From the NCBI RefSeq assembly GCF_014042355.1, contig NZ_JACEZU010000010.1:1-64000 (forward strand): a DNA stretch of 64,000 nucleotides, written 5' to 3'. The notes beneath the pieces are model-generated. The model was not told the origin of the DNA and did no database searches. It saw only the letters and a program-made list of their open reading frames with translations. Positions 53,501 through 61,118 of the stretch are shown here, one piece after another (the first letter of the stretch is position 1; every line of letters begins with the position of its first letter). The stretch comes from Rugamonas apoptosis (lineage in GTDB: Bacteria > Pseudomonadota > Gammaproteobacteria > Burkholderiales > Burkholderiaceae_D). A program made the translations under genes and the position numbers.

Positions 53501-54548
53501 CCTGCTGGGCGCCAAGGTCGGGCGCGACGCGGAAATCTCCACCGCGCTGGGCGTGGTGCCAGACATGCTGACCCTGGGCGACGAAACCTTCATCGCCGAC
53601 GCCGTGATGCTGGGCGACGAGGAGATCGATGGCGGCTGGATGACCATGCAGCCCACCGTCATCTCGCACCGCAGCTTCGTCGGCAATGGCGCCTACATCC
53701 CGGACGGCACCGTGCTGCCCGAGCATGTGTTGATCGGTGTGCATTCGCGCGCGCCGGACAACGAACAGATGAACAGCGGCGACACCTGGCTCGGTTCCCC
53801 GCCCATCAACCTGCCCGCGCGCGAAACCACCAGCGGCTATCCCGAGTGGCTCACCTTCCACCCCTCGCCGCTGCGCCGGCTGGGACGCGGCCTGATCGAA
53901 GCGTTCCGCATCGTCGCCCCGCACGCGCTGGTGATCGCCGTCGGCTATACGCTGGTGCTGTCCGTGATGCCGGTGGCCGGCGCCGGGCGCTGGGCCGAAG
54001 TGACGTGGGACTTGACCCTGGCGGGACTGGCCTACGGCATCGGCAACTACTTCTTCGTGGTCGGTTTCAAATGGATGCTGCTGGGCCGCTACCGCAAACA
54101 GTCGGAACCCATGTGGACCCCGTTCGTGTGGCTGTCCGAAGGCGTGACCAATATGTATGAAGGCATCGCCGTGCCCAACTTCATGCGCTACCTGCGCGGC
54201 ACGCCGTGGCTGCCGCTGGCGTTCAACCTGCTGGGCAGCCGCATCGGCCGCGGCGTCTACCTGGACACCACGGACATCACGGAATTCGACTGTGTGCGCA
54301 TCGGTGAATACAGCGAGCTCAATGCGCTGTCCTGCCCGCAGACCCATTTGTTCGAGGACCGTGTGATGAAGATCGACCACGTCGACATCGGCGCCCGCGT
54401 CTACGTCGGCCCGCGCAGCGCGGTGCTGTACAGCGCCAAGGTGGCGGACAATGCCCACCTCGGCCCGCTCACGCTGGTGATGAAGGGTGAACACATCCCG
54501 GCAGGCAGCCGCTGGGTGGGATGCCCGGCCGCGCCCGCGCGCACCTGA
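50514..54548 (+). CDS. Pls/PosA-type single-module NRPS with membrane acyltransferase-like domain
   Basis: This is a 1344-residue protein. The adenylation domain (about 28-510) has IYTSGSTGKPKG (178-189), TYGPTEATVSA, YRTGDLARI and the Lys in LTSGKIDRKAL. The carrier domain (about 540-615) carries the phosphopantetheine Ser575 in DLGGHSFF. From about 625 a membrane-spanning part follows with at least six helices and two left-handed beta-helix hexapeptide segments (about 755-840 and 985-1080), and a third near the end. This is the layout of epsilon-poly-lysine synthetase (Pls) and its relatives, which make isopeptide-linked amino-acid homopolymers. The phosphopantetheinyl transferase needed to load it follows. 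The amino acid used is not readable by eye. Confidence 0.9.
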   Translation: MNDLTPQPLAQLHPDILYGPRQNELLREEILADLLEASAARTPGQPALVCGGRSVSYGELDAQADLVAARLIAAGVGPGNIVGLWLPRGIELLVLQAGIAKAGAAWLPVDEDTPVERLQVCLDDANAAGVLTSASFAPRLAQLGRPVWTAEAVLAPPAQGEVLARRGAVSPDAPAYVIYTSGSTGKPKGILITQRSICHFLRSENAVLGVRADDTAYQGFSVAFDMSFEEIWIAYLVGATLFLGPREVSADPDALPQLLADNGVTVLHAVPTLLALFNQEVPTLRIINLGGEMCPESLVTRWSRAGRQMFNTYGPTEATVSASLASLAPGRPVTIGTPLPNYGLLVIDAEAAQTAAPLRLLPRGETGELCIIGPGLAAGYLGRPDLTDEKFLPNPWSAGEHDARLYRTGDLARIADDGEVLCLGRADDQVKIRGFRVELGEIEALLAQQPGVGTAAVLLRKDDGIDQLVAYLVPEAGAALEGRALRQALAAVLPPYMVPGRYELLPAMPRLTSGKIDRKALKATPLSAPAAGDSADSDLPETPAEAALFAALATLFPGQPILRQADFFSDLGGHSFFAARLASALRADPRFAHVTVRDIYQQRQVGKIAAVLADAPAAVAAEAPWTPPSALKRWTCGLAQAAAMPGLVGLRMAQWLAPFFTYHFFTGDPGDSVARAIAASAGVFLLATVMEFAIAIAGKWLIAGRLKAGDYPLWGLTYYRWWLADRLVEAAPAYLLSGSSLNAWWLRALGARIGKDVIVGSFTLRAADLLSIGDGVSIGNAVNLENARVERGRLRLGQIRLDDDACVGSFAILEGNTRVGVAGHLEGQSALGDGMSVPAGRVWSGSPARDTGAHDAARLPPRPAVSTARQLGEGVFFVFGILLIVTLFFMPVFPSFVLIDWFDEAGWLPWVQGDDVRIQLLRYFLLAFPASTVLIVLTALLSAGIRWSVLPRLTPGRFAIHGNTYCAKWLVSQIQESSLNVLHGIYATIYAPFWYRLLGAKVGRDAEISTALGVVPDMLTLGDETFIADAVMLGDEEIDGGWMTMQPTVISHRSFVGNGAYIPDGTVLPEHVLIGVHSRAPDNEQMNSGDTWLGSPPINLPARETTSGYPEWLTFHPSPLRRLGRGLIEAFRIVAPHALVIAVGYTLVLSVMPVAGAGRWAEVTWDLTLAGLAYGIGNYFFVVGFKWMLLGRYRKQSEPMWTPFVWLSEGVTNMYEGIAVPNFMRYLRGTPWLPLAFNLLGSRIGRGVYLDTTDITEFDCVRIGEYSELNALSCPQTHLFEDRVMKIDHVDIGARVYVGPRSAVLYSAKVADNAHLGPLTLVMKGEHIPAGSRWVGCPAAPART

Positions 54549-54550
54549 GC

Positions 54551-54574
54551 GGCTGTGCGGCTGTGCGGCTGTGC
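54551..54574. repeat. Three exact 8-bp tandem repeats
   Basis: GGCTGTGC occurs three times in tandem, followed by GGCC, directly after the NRPS stop codon. It is a possible slippage site between the NRPS and transferase genes. Confidence 0.8.
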
Positions 54575-54641
54575 GGCCAAGTGCTTGAGCGGCTAAGCAG
54601 CGCGCAACGAGCAGTGGCGGAACACTAGCGGAGGAGGCACC

Positions 54642-55274
54642 ATGCAGGCCCGAAGTGACAGCTTTCCCGTGCATCCCTGGCCCGGCCCCCTGCCCGTGCT
54701 TACCGACGGGTGTTGCGTGATCGCTATCGCCACCAACGGCTGTACGCGCCCCGAAGCGCGCCAACTGGCCCGGCAAGCACTGCGGCAAGTGCTGGCGGGT
54801 CTGCTGGCCGTCGATGCCAGCCGCATCAGCCTGCCCGCCACGCCTGGTCAACCGCAGTCCATCGTGCTGGACGCCAGGGCGGCCGACACTGAGCACGCGG
54901 ACCTCGGCCACGCGGCCACACTCTACTGTTCGATCAGCCACGAAACAGGATGGTCGCTGGTGGCCATCAGCCTCAATGACCCGGTCGGCATCGACGTGAT
55001 GGCGCCCCAGGACATAGATGACTGGGCCGTGCTGGCGCGCGACTATCTGGGCCCGCAAGTGGCACAGGCGCTGGCCGCCTGCCCGCCCGCCGCGCGCGCC
55101 CGCGCACTGGCGCAGGCGTGGACAGCGCGCGAAGCAAGCCTGAAATGCCGGGGACAGCAACTGACGGAATGGGTGAACGCGCAAACGCTGGCTTGCCGCG
55201 ACATACCACTGGCCGTGCCTGCAGGGTTGGCAGGATCGCTGGCCATGCCGGAAAACGGCTCAGTGTCCGATTGA
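54642..55274 (+). CDS. 4'-phosphopantetheinyl transferase (Sfp-type)
   Basis: This 210-residue transferase has the two magnesium-site motifs: VGIDVM (about 113-118) and WTAREASLKCRG (about 164-175). The N-terminal SISHETGWSLVAIS is also family-typical. It transfers phosphopantetheine from CoA to carrier-domain serines, most likely Ser575 of the preceding NRPS. GGAGG lies seven bases before the ATG. Its last residues (SVSD and stop) are coded by a fragment of the palindromic repeat seen at 26.5 kb. Confidence 0.88.
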   Translation: MQARSDSFPVHPWPGPLPVLTDGCCVIAIATNGCTRPEARQLARQALRQVLAGLLAVDASRISLPATPGQPQSIVLDARAADTEHADLGHAATLYCSISHETGWSLVAISLNDPVGIDVMAPQDIDDWAVLARDYLGPQVAQALAACPPAARARALAQAWTAREASLKCRGQQLTEWVNAQTLACRDIPLAVPAGLAGSLAMPENGSVSD

Positions 55275-55276
55275 CA
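55263..55276. repeat. Fragment of the 26.5-kb palindromic repeat
   Basis: Fourteen bases, GTGTCCGATTGACA, are identical to part of the right arm at 26565-26578. They contain the stop codon of the transferase gene. Only one arm is present. Confidence 0.5.
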
Positions 55277-55305
55277 ACGCTGCGTGGAAGTCGCCTAATA
55301 GCGCG

Positions 55306-56193
55306 ATGAACGCTCCAGCCGCTTCGCCGTCCCGGGCAGCCAAACGCCGCGCCTTGCGCGCATGGGGGCGTGCGTGCACTTGCGCGTGCGCGCTGGCGGC
55401 CAGCGGCCCGCACACTGTCGCGGCGGCACCACTCACGCCGGGCGCCGGCGCCCCCCCGATCGCCGTCACTATCTACGGCGACGACGATTACCCGCCCTAC
55501 TCCTACCTGGAAAACGGCGAAATGAAGGGCATCTACACCACCATCATCCGCGCCGCGCTCAAGAAAATGCCCGGCTACCAGGTCGAACTGCAACCGGTGC
55601 CGTGGAAGCGGGGCCTGGTCAAGCTGAAGACGGGGGAAAGCTTCGCGCTCTACCCACCCTACCTGCGCGAGGCCGAGCGGCCCTACATGGCGTACTCGGA
55701 GCCCATCATGGCCGAACAACTGGTGGTGTACTGCAACCGGCCCGCCATCGCCCAGCGCACGCTGAAGAACTGGCCGGCCGATTACTACGGCCTGCGCATC
55801 GGCTTCAACGCCGGCTTCCTCAGCGGCGGCAAGGCCTTCGACGACGCCGCGCGGGCCGGCCGGCTGAGCGCACTGCCAGCCCGAAATAGCCGCCTGAACC
55901 TGCTCAAGCTGCTCAAAGGCCGCATCGACTGCTACCTGAACGACCGTCTGTCCATCGTGTGGGAACTGGGCAAGCTACGCCACGAAAAACTGATCGAGGC
56001 GGGCGCGCTGGACGTGGAGGAAACGACGGCCCTGAGCGCCGAACAGGGCCATCTGGGCTACACCATGCGCGACGATGGCCGCTTCCCGTACAAGCAGGAC
56101 TTCATCCGCCAGTTCAACGCCATCATCCGCGACATGAAACATGATGGGGAAATCCGCAACACGGTCGAGCGTTTTCTGCGCGAGCCGGGCTAG
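55306..56193 (+). CDS. Periplasmic solute-binding protein (SBP_bac_3 family)
   Basis: This 295-residue protein has an exported N-terminus (Arg-rich start, hydrophobic CACALAASGPHTVAAAPL). The type II binding fold follows: VTIYGDDDYPPYSYLENGEMKGIYTTIIRAALK, FALYPPYLREAERPYMAYSEPIM, and the late RQFNAIIRDMKHDGEIRNTVERFL. Such single binding proteins without permeases are common in this group and may be receptors. The ribosome site is weak. It follows the NRPS-transferase pair by 31 bases and might share their transcript. Confidence 0.82.
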   Translation: MNAPAASPSRAAKRRALRAWGRACTCACALAASGPHTVAAAPLTPGAGAPPIAVTIYGDDDYPPYSYLENGEMKGIYTTIIRAALKKMPGYQVELQPVPWKRGLVKLKTGESFALYPPYLREAERPYMAYSEPIMAEQLVVYCNRPAIAQRTLKNWPADYYGLRIGFNAGFLSGGKAFDDAARAGRLSALPARNSRLNLLKLLKGRIDCYLNDRLSIVWELGKLRHEKLIEAGALDVEETTALSAEQGHLGYTMRDDGRFPYKQDFIRQFNAIIRDMKHDGEIRNTVERFLREPG

Positions 56194-56271
56194 CCCGGCC
56201 AAAAAGCCATTGAGCCACGGCCCGCGTTCGGGTACAGTATGCGCGCGCAGTGTGCGCCAACCTCCCACATC

Positions 56272-57534
56272 ATGACGACTATCGCAGTTATCGGCGGCGG
56301 CATCACCGGCGTCACCACGGCCTACGCGCTGGCCAGGCGCGGCTTCCAGGTCACCGTGTTCGAACGCCATCGCTACGCGGCCATGGAAACCTCGTACGCC
56401 AACGGCGGCCAGCTGTCGGCCTGCCACGCCGAGGTGTGGAACCACTGGGGCACCATCGCCAAAGCCCTGAAATGGATGCTGCGCGACGACGCGCCGCTGC
56501 TCCTCAATCCCAAACCGAGCTGGCACAAACTGTCGTGGTTCGGCCAGTTCGTGGCCGCCATGCCCCGCTATGAGAGCAACACCGTCGCCATCGCGCAACT
56601 GGCCATCGCCGCCCGGCGCCACCTGTTCTCCTGGGCCGAGGAGGAAGGCATCGCCTTCGACCACCGGCGCGAAGGCATCCTGCACATCTACCGCGACCGT
56701 GCCGGTTTCGAACACGCGGCCGGCGTCTCGCGCCTGCTGGCTCGGGGCGGGCTGGAACGGCGCGCCGTCACGCCGGAGGAAATGCGCGCCATCGAACCGA
56801 CGCTGGCCGGCGACTACTACGGCGGTTACTTCACCGAGAGCGACAGCACCGGCGATATCCACCTGTTCACCACCGGACTGGCGCAAGCGGCCGCGCGGCT
56901 GGGGGTGGAATTCCGTTACCAGCAGGATGTGCGCGCCGTGGCGGCTGACGGCGCCACCGCCATCGTCACCGTGCAGCAGGATGGCGAAGGCCACACCAGC
57001 AGCTACGATGGCGTGGTGATCTGCGCCGGCACGGCCAGCCGCGCGCTGGCGGCCATGCTGGGCGACCGGGTCAACGTGTATCCCGTCAAAGGCTATTCGA
57101 TCACGGTGCAGCTGGACGACGCGGCCAGCCGGGCCGCCGCGCCCACCGTCAGCCTGCTCGACGACGCCACCAAGCTGGTCTCCAGCCGCTTCGGCGAAGA
57201 CCGCCTGCGGGTGGCCGGCACGGCCGAATTCAATGGCTTTAACCGCGATATCCGCGCCGACCGCATCCGGCCGCTGGTGGAATGGGTACAGCAATGCTTC
57301 CCCGGCGTGAGCACGCGCGACGTGACGCCGTGGGCCGGCCTGCGCCCCATGATGCCGGACCTGATGCCGCGCGTGGGCCGGGGCAAGTCGCCCTGCGTGT
57401 TCTACAACACGGGCCACGGCCACCTGGGCTGGACGCTGTCGGCCGCCACGGCCGACATGGTGGCCGAGGTGGCGCAACAGGCACTGCGACCGGCCACGAC
57501 CCGCGCCCCCGCACCACAACCACAGGCGGCCTGA
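56272..57534 (+). CDS. dadA: D-amino-acid dehydrogenase (DadA-type FAD enzyme)
   Basis: This 420-residue FAD oxidoreductase has the dinucleotide motif VIGGGITGVTTAYALARRGFQVTVFERH at the N-terminus. GGQLSACHAEVWNHWG and the C-terminal GLRPMMPDLMPRVGRG...TGHGHLGWTLSAAT fit DadA. The enzyme oxidises D-amino acids to keto acids and passes electrons to the quinone pool. The start at 56272 begins directly before the FAD motif. A long palindrome follows its stop. No alanine racemase gene adjoins it. Confidence 0.9.
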   Translation: MTTIAVIGGGITGVTTAYALARRGFQVTVFERHRYAAMETSYANGGQLSACHAEVWNHWGTIAKALKWMLRDDAPLLLNPKPSWHKLSWFGQFVAAMPRYESNTVAIAQLAIAARRHLFSWAEEEGIAFDHRREGILHIYRDRAGFEHAAGVSRLLARGGLERRAVTPEEMRAIEPTLAGDYYGGYFTESDSTGDIHLFTTGLAQAAARLGVEFRYQQDVRAVAADGATAIVTVQQDGEGHTSSYDGVVICAGTASRALAAMLGDRVNVYPVKGYSITVQLDDAASRAAAPTVSLLDDATKLVSSRFGEDRLRVAGTAEFNGFNRDIRADRIRPLVEWVQQCFPGVSTRDVTPWAGLRPMMPDLMPRVGRGKSPCVFYNTGHGHLGWTLSAATADMVAEVAQQALRPATTRAPAPQPQAA

Positions 57535-57559
57535 AAACAGACGGTGCGGGACGTCATGC

Positions 57560-57600
57560 GGGACGTAACACAATTCGCTCAAAAAATTGTGTTACGTCCC
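57560..57600. repeat. Long palindrome, family 2, copy 1
   Basis: Two perfect 16-base arms, GGGACGTAACACAATT and its complement, enclose a nine-base loop between the convergent dadA and GGDEF/EAL genes. The flank GAATTGT is shared with the copy at 61071. It could end transcription or stabilise mRNA ends from both sides. Confidence 0.9.
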
Positions 57601-57632
57601 GAATTGTCTTACGTATTGAATTTCCGGAATTC

Positions 57633-59918
57633 TCAGGTGGACGGGTCCGCCGCCGACCCGCAACGCCGCACCAGTTGCTCGAATTCGGCCAGCGGCAAGG
57701 GCCGGCCGAACAGATAGCCCTGGTAGTGCAGGCAGCCGGCCGCTTCCAGCCGCTGGCGCTGCACCTGCGTCTCCACCCCTTCCGCGATCACGTCCAGGTT
57801 CAGGCTGGTCGCCATCCCCGTGATGGTGCTGACGATGGCCTGGTCGCTGCCATCGGTGGCCAGGTCGCGCACGAACGATTGGTCGATCTTGAGCTGGTCC
57901 AGCGGCAGCCGCTTCAGGTATTGCAGCGACGAGTAGCCGGTGCCGAAATCGTCGAGCGAGAACTTGATGCCCAGCGCCTTCAATTCCTTCATGGTGGCGA
58001 TGGTTTCCTCGATATTGTCGACCAGGATGCTCTCCGTCAGTTCCAGCTTGAGCACACCCGGCGGCAGATGGTAGCGTTGCAGCGCATGCCGCACATGCTC
58101 GACAAATTGATGCTGGCGGAACTGGCGCGCGCTCACGTTAATGGCTAAGACCAGCTCGCACATGGCGGGATCGCGCCGCCACGCGTGCAACTGGGCGCAA
58201 GCCTGCTCCAGCACCCAGTCGCCGATCGGCAGGATCAGGCCCGTTTCCTCGGCCAGCGGAATGAACTGGGCCGGCGACACGAAACCGCCATCGGCCTGCT
58301 CCCACCGGATCAGCGCCTCGGCGCCCAGCGCGCGGCCCTGCCGGTCCACCTGCACCTGGTAGTACAGGCGGAACTGGTCCTGCTCCAGCGCCAGGCACAT
58401 CTGCTCCTCCAGCTGGGCGCGCGCCGTGATGTTATCCTGCATCTGCTGGTCGAAAAAGCGCATCGCGTTGCGGCCCGCCTTCTTGGCCTGGTACATGGCG
58501 ATGTCGGCCTGCACCAGCACTTCATCCGGCATTTGCCGCTGGTCCGCGAACAGGGTGATGCCGATGCTGGGCGTGCTGCGGCAGTTGTGATGAGCCAGCT
58601 GGTACGGCAGATTCAGGCTGGCCAGGATCTTGTGCGCCACCATCTCGGCCTTGGTGGCCGCGCCCATCGGGTCGATGTCCAGTCCCTCGATCAGCACCAC
58701 GAATTCGTCGCCGCCCAGGCGCGCCACCGTGTCGCCCTCGCGCAGGCACGCCTGCAGCCGTTCGGCCACCTGCTGCAGCAGCATGTCGCCCACGTTGTGG
58801 CCCAGCGTGTCGTTGAGGGTCTTGAAGTTATCGAGGTCGATGAACATCAGCGCGTTGATGCTGTGGCTGCGCGACAGCACATGCAAGGCTTGCTTGAGGC
58901 GCTCCAGCAGCAGGCGCCGGTTGGGCAGGCGCGTGAGCGGATCGTAGAAGGCGAGGTTCTTGATCTCGTCGGTGGCGGCCTTGCTGAGCGTGATGTCGCT
59001 CAGCGAGGCCACATAATGGGTGGCCAGTTGGTCGGCGTCGCGCACGGCCGTCACGGTCAGCCGCTCCGGATACACTTCGCCGTTCTTGCGGCGGTTCCAT
59101 ATCTCGCCATCCCAGCGGCCGCGCACACGCAAGCTTTGCCACATGGTCTTGTAGAACTCGGGGCCATGGCGGCCCGAGCTGAGCACGGCGGGAGTCTTGC
59201 CCGTCACCTCGTCCTGCGCGTAGCCGGTGATGGCCGTGAAGGCCTGGTTGACGCGCAGGATCACGCCATCGGCGTTCGTCACCAGCATGCCTTCCGTGGT
59301 TTCAAACGCGATGGTGGCGATGCGCAGCGCTTCCTCGTTGCGGCGCGCGTCCGTGATGTCGGCCACGGTGACGATGGCGCCAGGCCAGCCCTGCCCCACA
59401 GGCACGGCGTGCAGACGGAACCAACTGTCCGGCCGCGGCAGGTCGCAGCGGTACGCCAGGCTATAGCTGTCGCGCCGGCCCGCCAACACATCGCGGACGC
59501 CGTCATGGACGCCCTGCGCGCCAGCGCCGGCGCCGCCGTCCAGCTCCGCGAGGAACTGGACCAGGAAATCGCTGCCCACGGCGGCGCAGGCGGCGCCGGC
59601 AGCGCCGTCCGCCGCCACGTGGCGGCGCCAGGCCGCGTTGATGGCCACCACCATGCCACTGCTATCGAGCACGGCCACGCGCTCATCGAGCGCGTCCAGC
59701 ACGGCCCAGGCGAAGCCGGGCCGGCCATCCGGTTGGTCGTGGGGAGCGCCACCGGGCAAGGCGCCGCCGGCCTGCAACAAGTCGCAATTGTGCGCATACG
59801 GCCCGAAATCGGGGTCGCATGGGTTATCGGCCATACTGTTGCGGCGCTGCAGCGCGCCATGGCCGGGCGAGGCATCCGCCAGCGGCGACAAGTCCGGTGG
59901 CAGCGGTGGTGTGGTCAT
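57633..59918 (-). CDS. PAS-PAS-GGDEF-EAL cyclic-di-GMP enzyme
   Basis: This 761-residue protein has two PAS-like domains (about 65-190 and 195-310; EGMLVTNADGVILRVNQAFTAITGY). The diguanylate cyclase domain has intact GGDEF (ARLGGDEFVVLIEG, about 415), and the phosphodiesterase domain has EAL (LGAEALIRWEQ, about 530), NVSARQFRQ and DDFGTGYSSLQYLKRLP. Both catalytic sites look complete, so either activity is possible. No membrane segment. The gene is divergent from a TPR protein across two FNR-like boxes, so oxygen may control its expression. The start at 59918 lacks a clear ribosome site; ATG at 59834 is an alternative. Confidence 0.93.
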   Translation of the reverse strand: MTTPPLPPDLSPLADASPGHGALQRRNSMADNPCDPDFGPYAHNCDLLQAGGALPGGAPHDQPDGRPGFAWAVLDALDERVAVLDSSGMVVAINAAWRRHVAADGAAGAACAAVGSDFLVQFLAELDGGAGAGAQGVHDGVRDVLAGRRDSYSLAYRCDLPRPDSWFRLHAVPVGQGWPGAIVTVADITDARRNEEALRIATIAFETTEGMLVTNADGVILRVNQAFTAITGYAQDEVTGKTPAVLSSGRHGPEFYKTMWQSLRVRGRWDGEIWNRRKNGEVYPERLTVTAVRDADQLATHYVASLSDITLSKAATDEIKNLAFYDPLTRLPNRRLLLERLKQALHVLSRSHSINALMFIDLDNFKTLNDTLGHNVGDMLLQQVAERLQACLREGDTVARLGGDEFVVLIEGLDIDPMGAATKAEMVAHKILASLNLPYQLAHHNCRSTPSIGITLFADQRQMPDEVLVQADIAMYQAKKAGRNAMRFFDQQMQDNITARAQLEEQMCLALEQDQFRLYYQVQVDRQGRALGAEALIRWEQADGGFVSPAQFIPLAEETGLILPIGDWVLEQACAQLHAWRRDPAMCELVLAINVSARQFRQHQFVEHVRHALQRYHLPPGVLKLELTESILVDNIEETIATMKELKALGIKFSLDDFGTGYSSLQYLKRLPLDQLKIDQSFVRDLATDGSDQAIVSTITGMATSLNLDVIAEGVETQVQRQRLEAAGCLHYQGYLFGRPLPLAEFEQLVRRCGSAADPST

Positions 59919-59960
59919 GATGACAGCGATGAGGGTAGACTGGGGAAGATGAACAGTGTA

Positions 59961-59996
59961 TTGACTCTAATCAAAAAATAACTTGATCTAGATCAA
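59961..59996. promoter_or_regulatory. Tandem FNR/Anr-like boxes between divergent genes
   Basis: TTGACTCTAATCAA (59961-59974, nine of ten consensus bases) and TTGATCTAGATCAA (59983-59996, perfect) lie 22 bases apart, about two helical turns. They are 43 bases from the GGDEF/EAL start and about 123 from the TPR gene start. The second box is the same 14-mer as at 28428. Confidence 0.65.
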
Positions 59997-60118
59997 AACG
60001 GCCAAAATATTGCCATAAACAAATATTAACATGAGGAAAAAATCACACTTGCACGCCGTCTCTTGTAAAATCCGCCGCCACCCCTATCTGGTGCCCATCT
60101 CTCACGGAGGTTTTAACC

Positions 60119-61033
60119 ATGACTGCACTTAAATTCGTCCGCACCACCCTGATCGCGTCCGCGCTGGCGCTGAGCGCCCCCGTGTTCGCGGCCGATCCCA
60201 CCATGCACGAAGTGTATCTTGCCGCCGAGGCGGGTAAATACACGGAAGCGCAGGCCATGATGGACCAGGTGCTGCGCGATCACCCCAACAGCGGCAAAGC
60301 CCACTTCGTGGAAGCGGAACTGCTGGCCAAGCAAGGCAAGATGAGCCAGGCCCAGGCTGAACTGAGCAAGGCCGAACAACTGGCCCCCGGCCTGCCGTTC
60401 GCCAAACCAGGCACGGTGGAAAAACTGCGCCTGGTGCTGTCCCAGCCCACTCCCGCCCAGCGCGGCGCGGCCGCCACGGCCGCTGCGGCGCGCCCCAACT
60501 ATGGCCAGCAGCAACCAGCGCCCCGCCCCGCCGATAGCGGCCTGCCTTGGGGCATGCTGCTGATCCTGGGCGCCGGCCTGGTGGGCTTCATCGTACTGGC
60601 CAGCCGCTTCATGTCGCGCCGCCAGGCCCAGGCACAAGGCCCGGCCGGCATGGCGCCTTATGCGCCCGGCGCGCCGCAGGGGTACAACCCCGGCTACGGC
60701 CAGCCGCAGGGCTGGGGCCAGCAAGGCGCCAATATGGGCCAGCCACAAGGTCCCGGCATGGGTTCGCGCATCATGGGCGGCCTGGCCACAGGTGCGGCGG
60801 TTGGCGCCGGCGTGGTGGCGGGCGAAGCGCTGATGCGCCACTTCACCGAGGGTGACAACGCCAACCGCGAACGCGGCCACGGCGACACCCGCAACGACAT
60901 CGTCTACGATGACCCGGCCCAGCGCAACCAGGCCGGTAACGACATGGGCGGTAACGACTTCGGCGTCAGCGACAGCGGTTCGTGGGACGACAACAGCGGC
61001 GGCGGCGGTGGTGGCGGCAGCGACGACTGGTAA
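60119..61033 (+). CDS. Exported TPR protein with membrane helix and Gly-rich tail
   Basis: This is a 304-residue protein. A signal peptide (about 1-24, ending PVFAAD) is followed by one to two TPR-like helical pairs (about 28-98; YLAAEAGKYTEAQAMMDQVLRDHPNSGKAHFVEAELLAKQG). A membrane helix comes at about 142-160 (GMLLILGAGLVGFIVLASRF), then a Gly/Gln/Pro-rich segment, a second Gly/Ala stretch (GLATGAAVGAGVVAGEALM) and an acidic tail ending in GGGGGGGSDDW. The ribosome site ACGGAGG is excellent. Function unknown; the tail resembles that of other proteins with a C-terminal Ser-Asp-Asp-Trp end. Confidence 0.8.
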   Translation: MTALKFVRTTLIASALALSAPVFAADPTMHEVYLAAEAGKYTEAQAMMDQVLRDHPNSGKAHFVEAELLAKQGKMSQAQAELSKAEQLAPGLPFAKPGTVEKLRLVLSQPTPAQRGAAATAAAARPNYGQQQPAPRPADSGLPWGMLLILGAGLVGFIVLASRFMSRRQAQAQGPAGMAPYAPGAPQGYNPGYGQPQGWGQQGANMGQPQGPGMGSRIMGGLATGAAVGAGVVAGEALMRHFTEGDNANRERGHGDTRNDIVYDDPAQRNQAGNDMGGNDFGVSDSGSWDDNSGGGGGGGSDDW

Positions 61034-61070
61034 TCCCCTCCCCGCCCCAACCGGCGGCCGCGCATAAAAT

Positions 61071-61112
61071 CGGGACGTAACACGCTGCGCTCGCGTAATG
61101 TGTTACGTCCCG
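61071..61112. repeat. Long palindrome, family 2, copy 2
   Basis: Thirteen-base arms CGGGACGTAACAC and GTGTTACGTCCCG enclose a 16-base centre that can pair further with wobble pairs. Like copy 1 it sits between two convergent genes and is followed by GAATTGT. Confidence 0.9.
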
Positions 61113-61118
61113 AATTGT

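Noticed and set aside
50391..55184. Open minus-strand frame of 1597 codons opposite the NRPS gene
   Set aside because: It is a shadow of GC-rich coding DNA: His/Gln/Arg/Gly-rich low-quality protein, no ribosome site, while the plus strand encodes a clear multi-domain enzyme.
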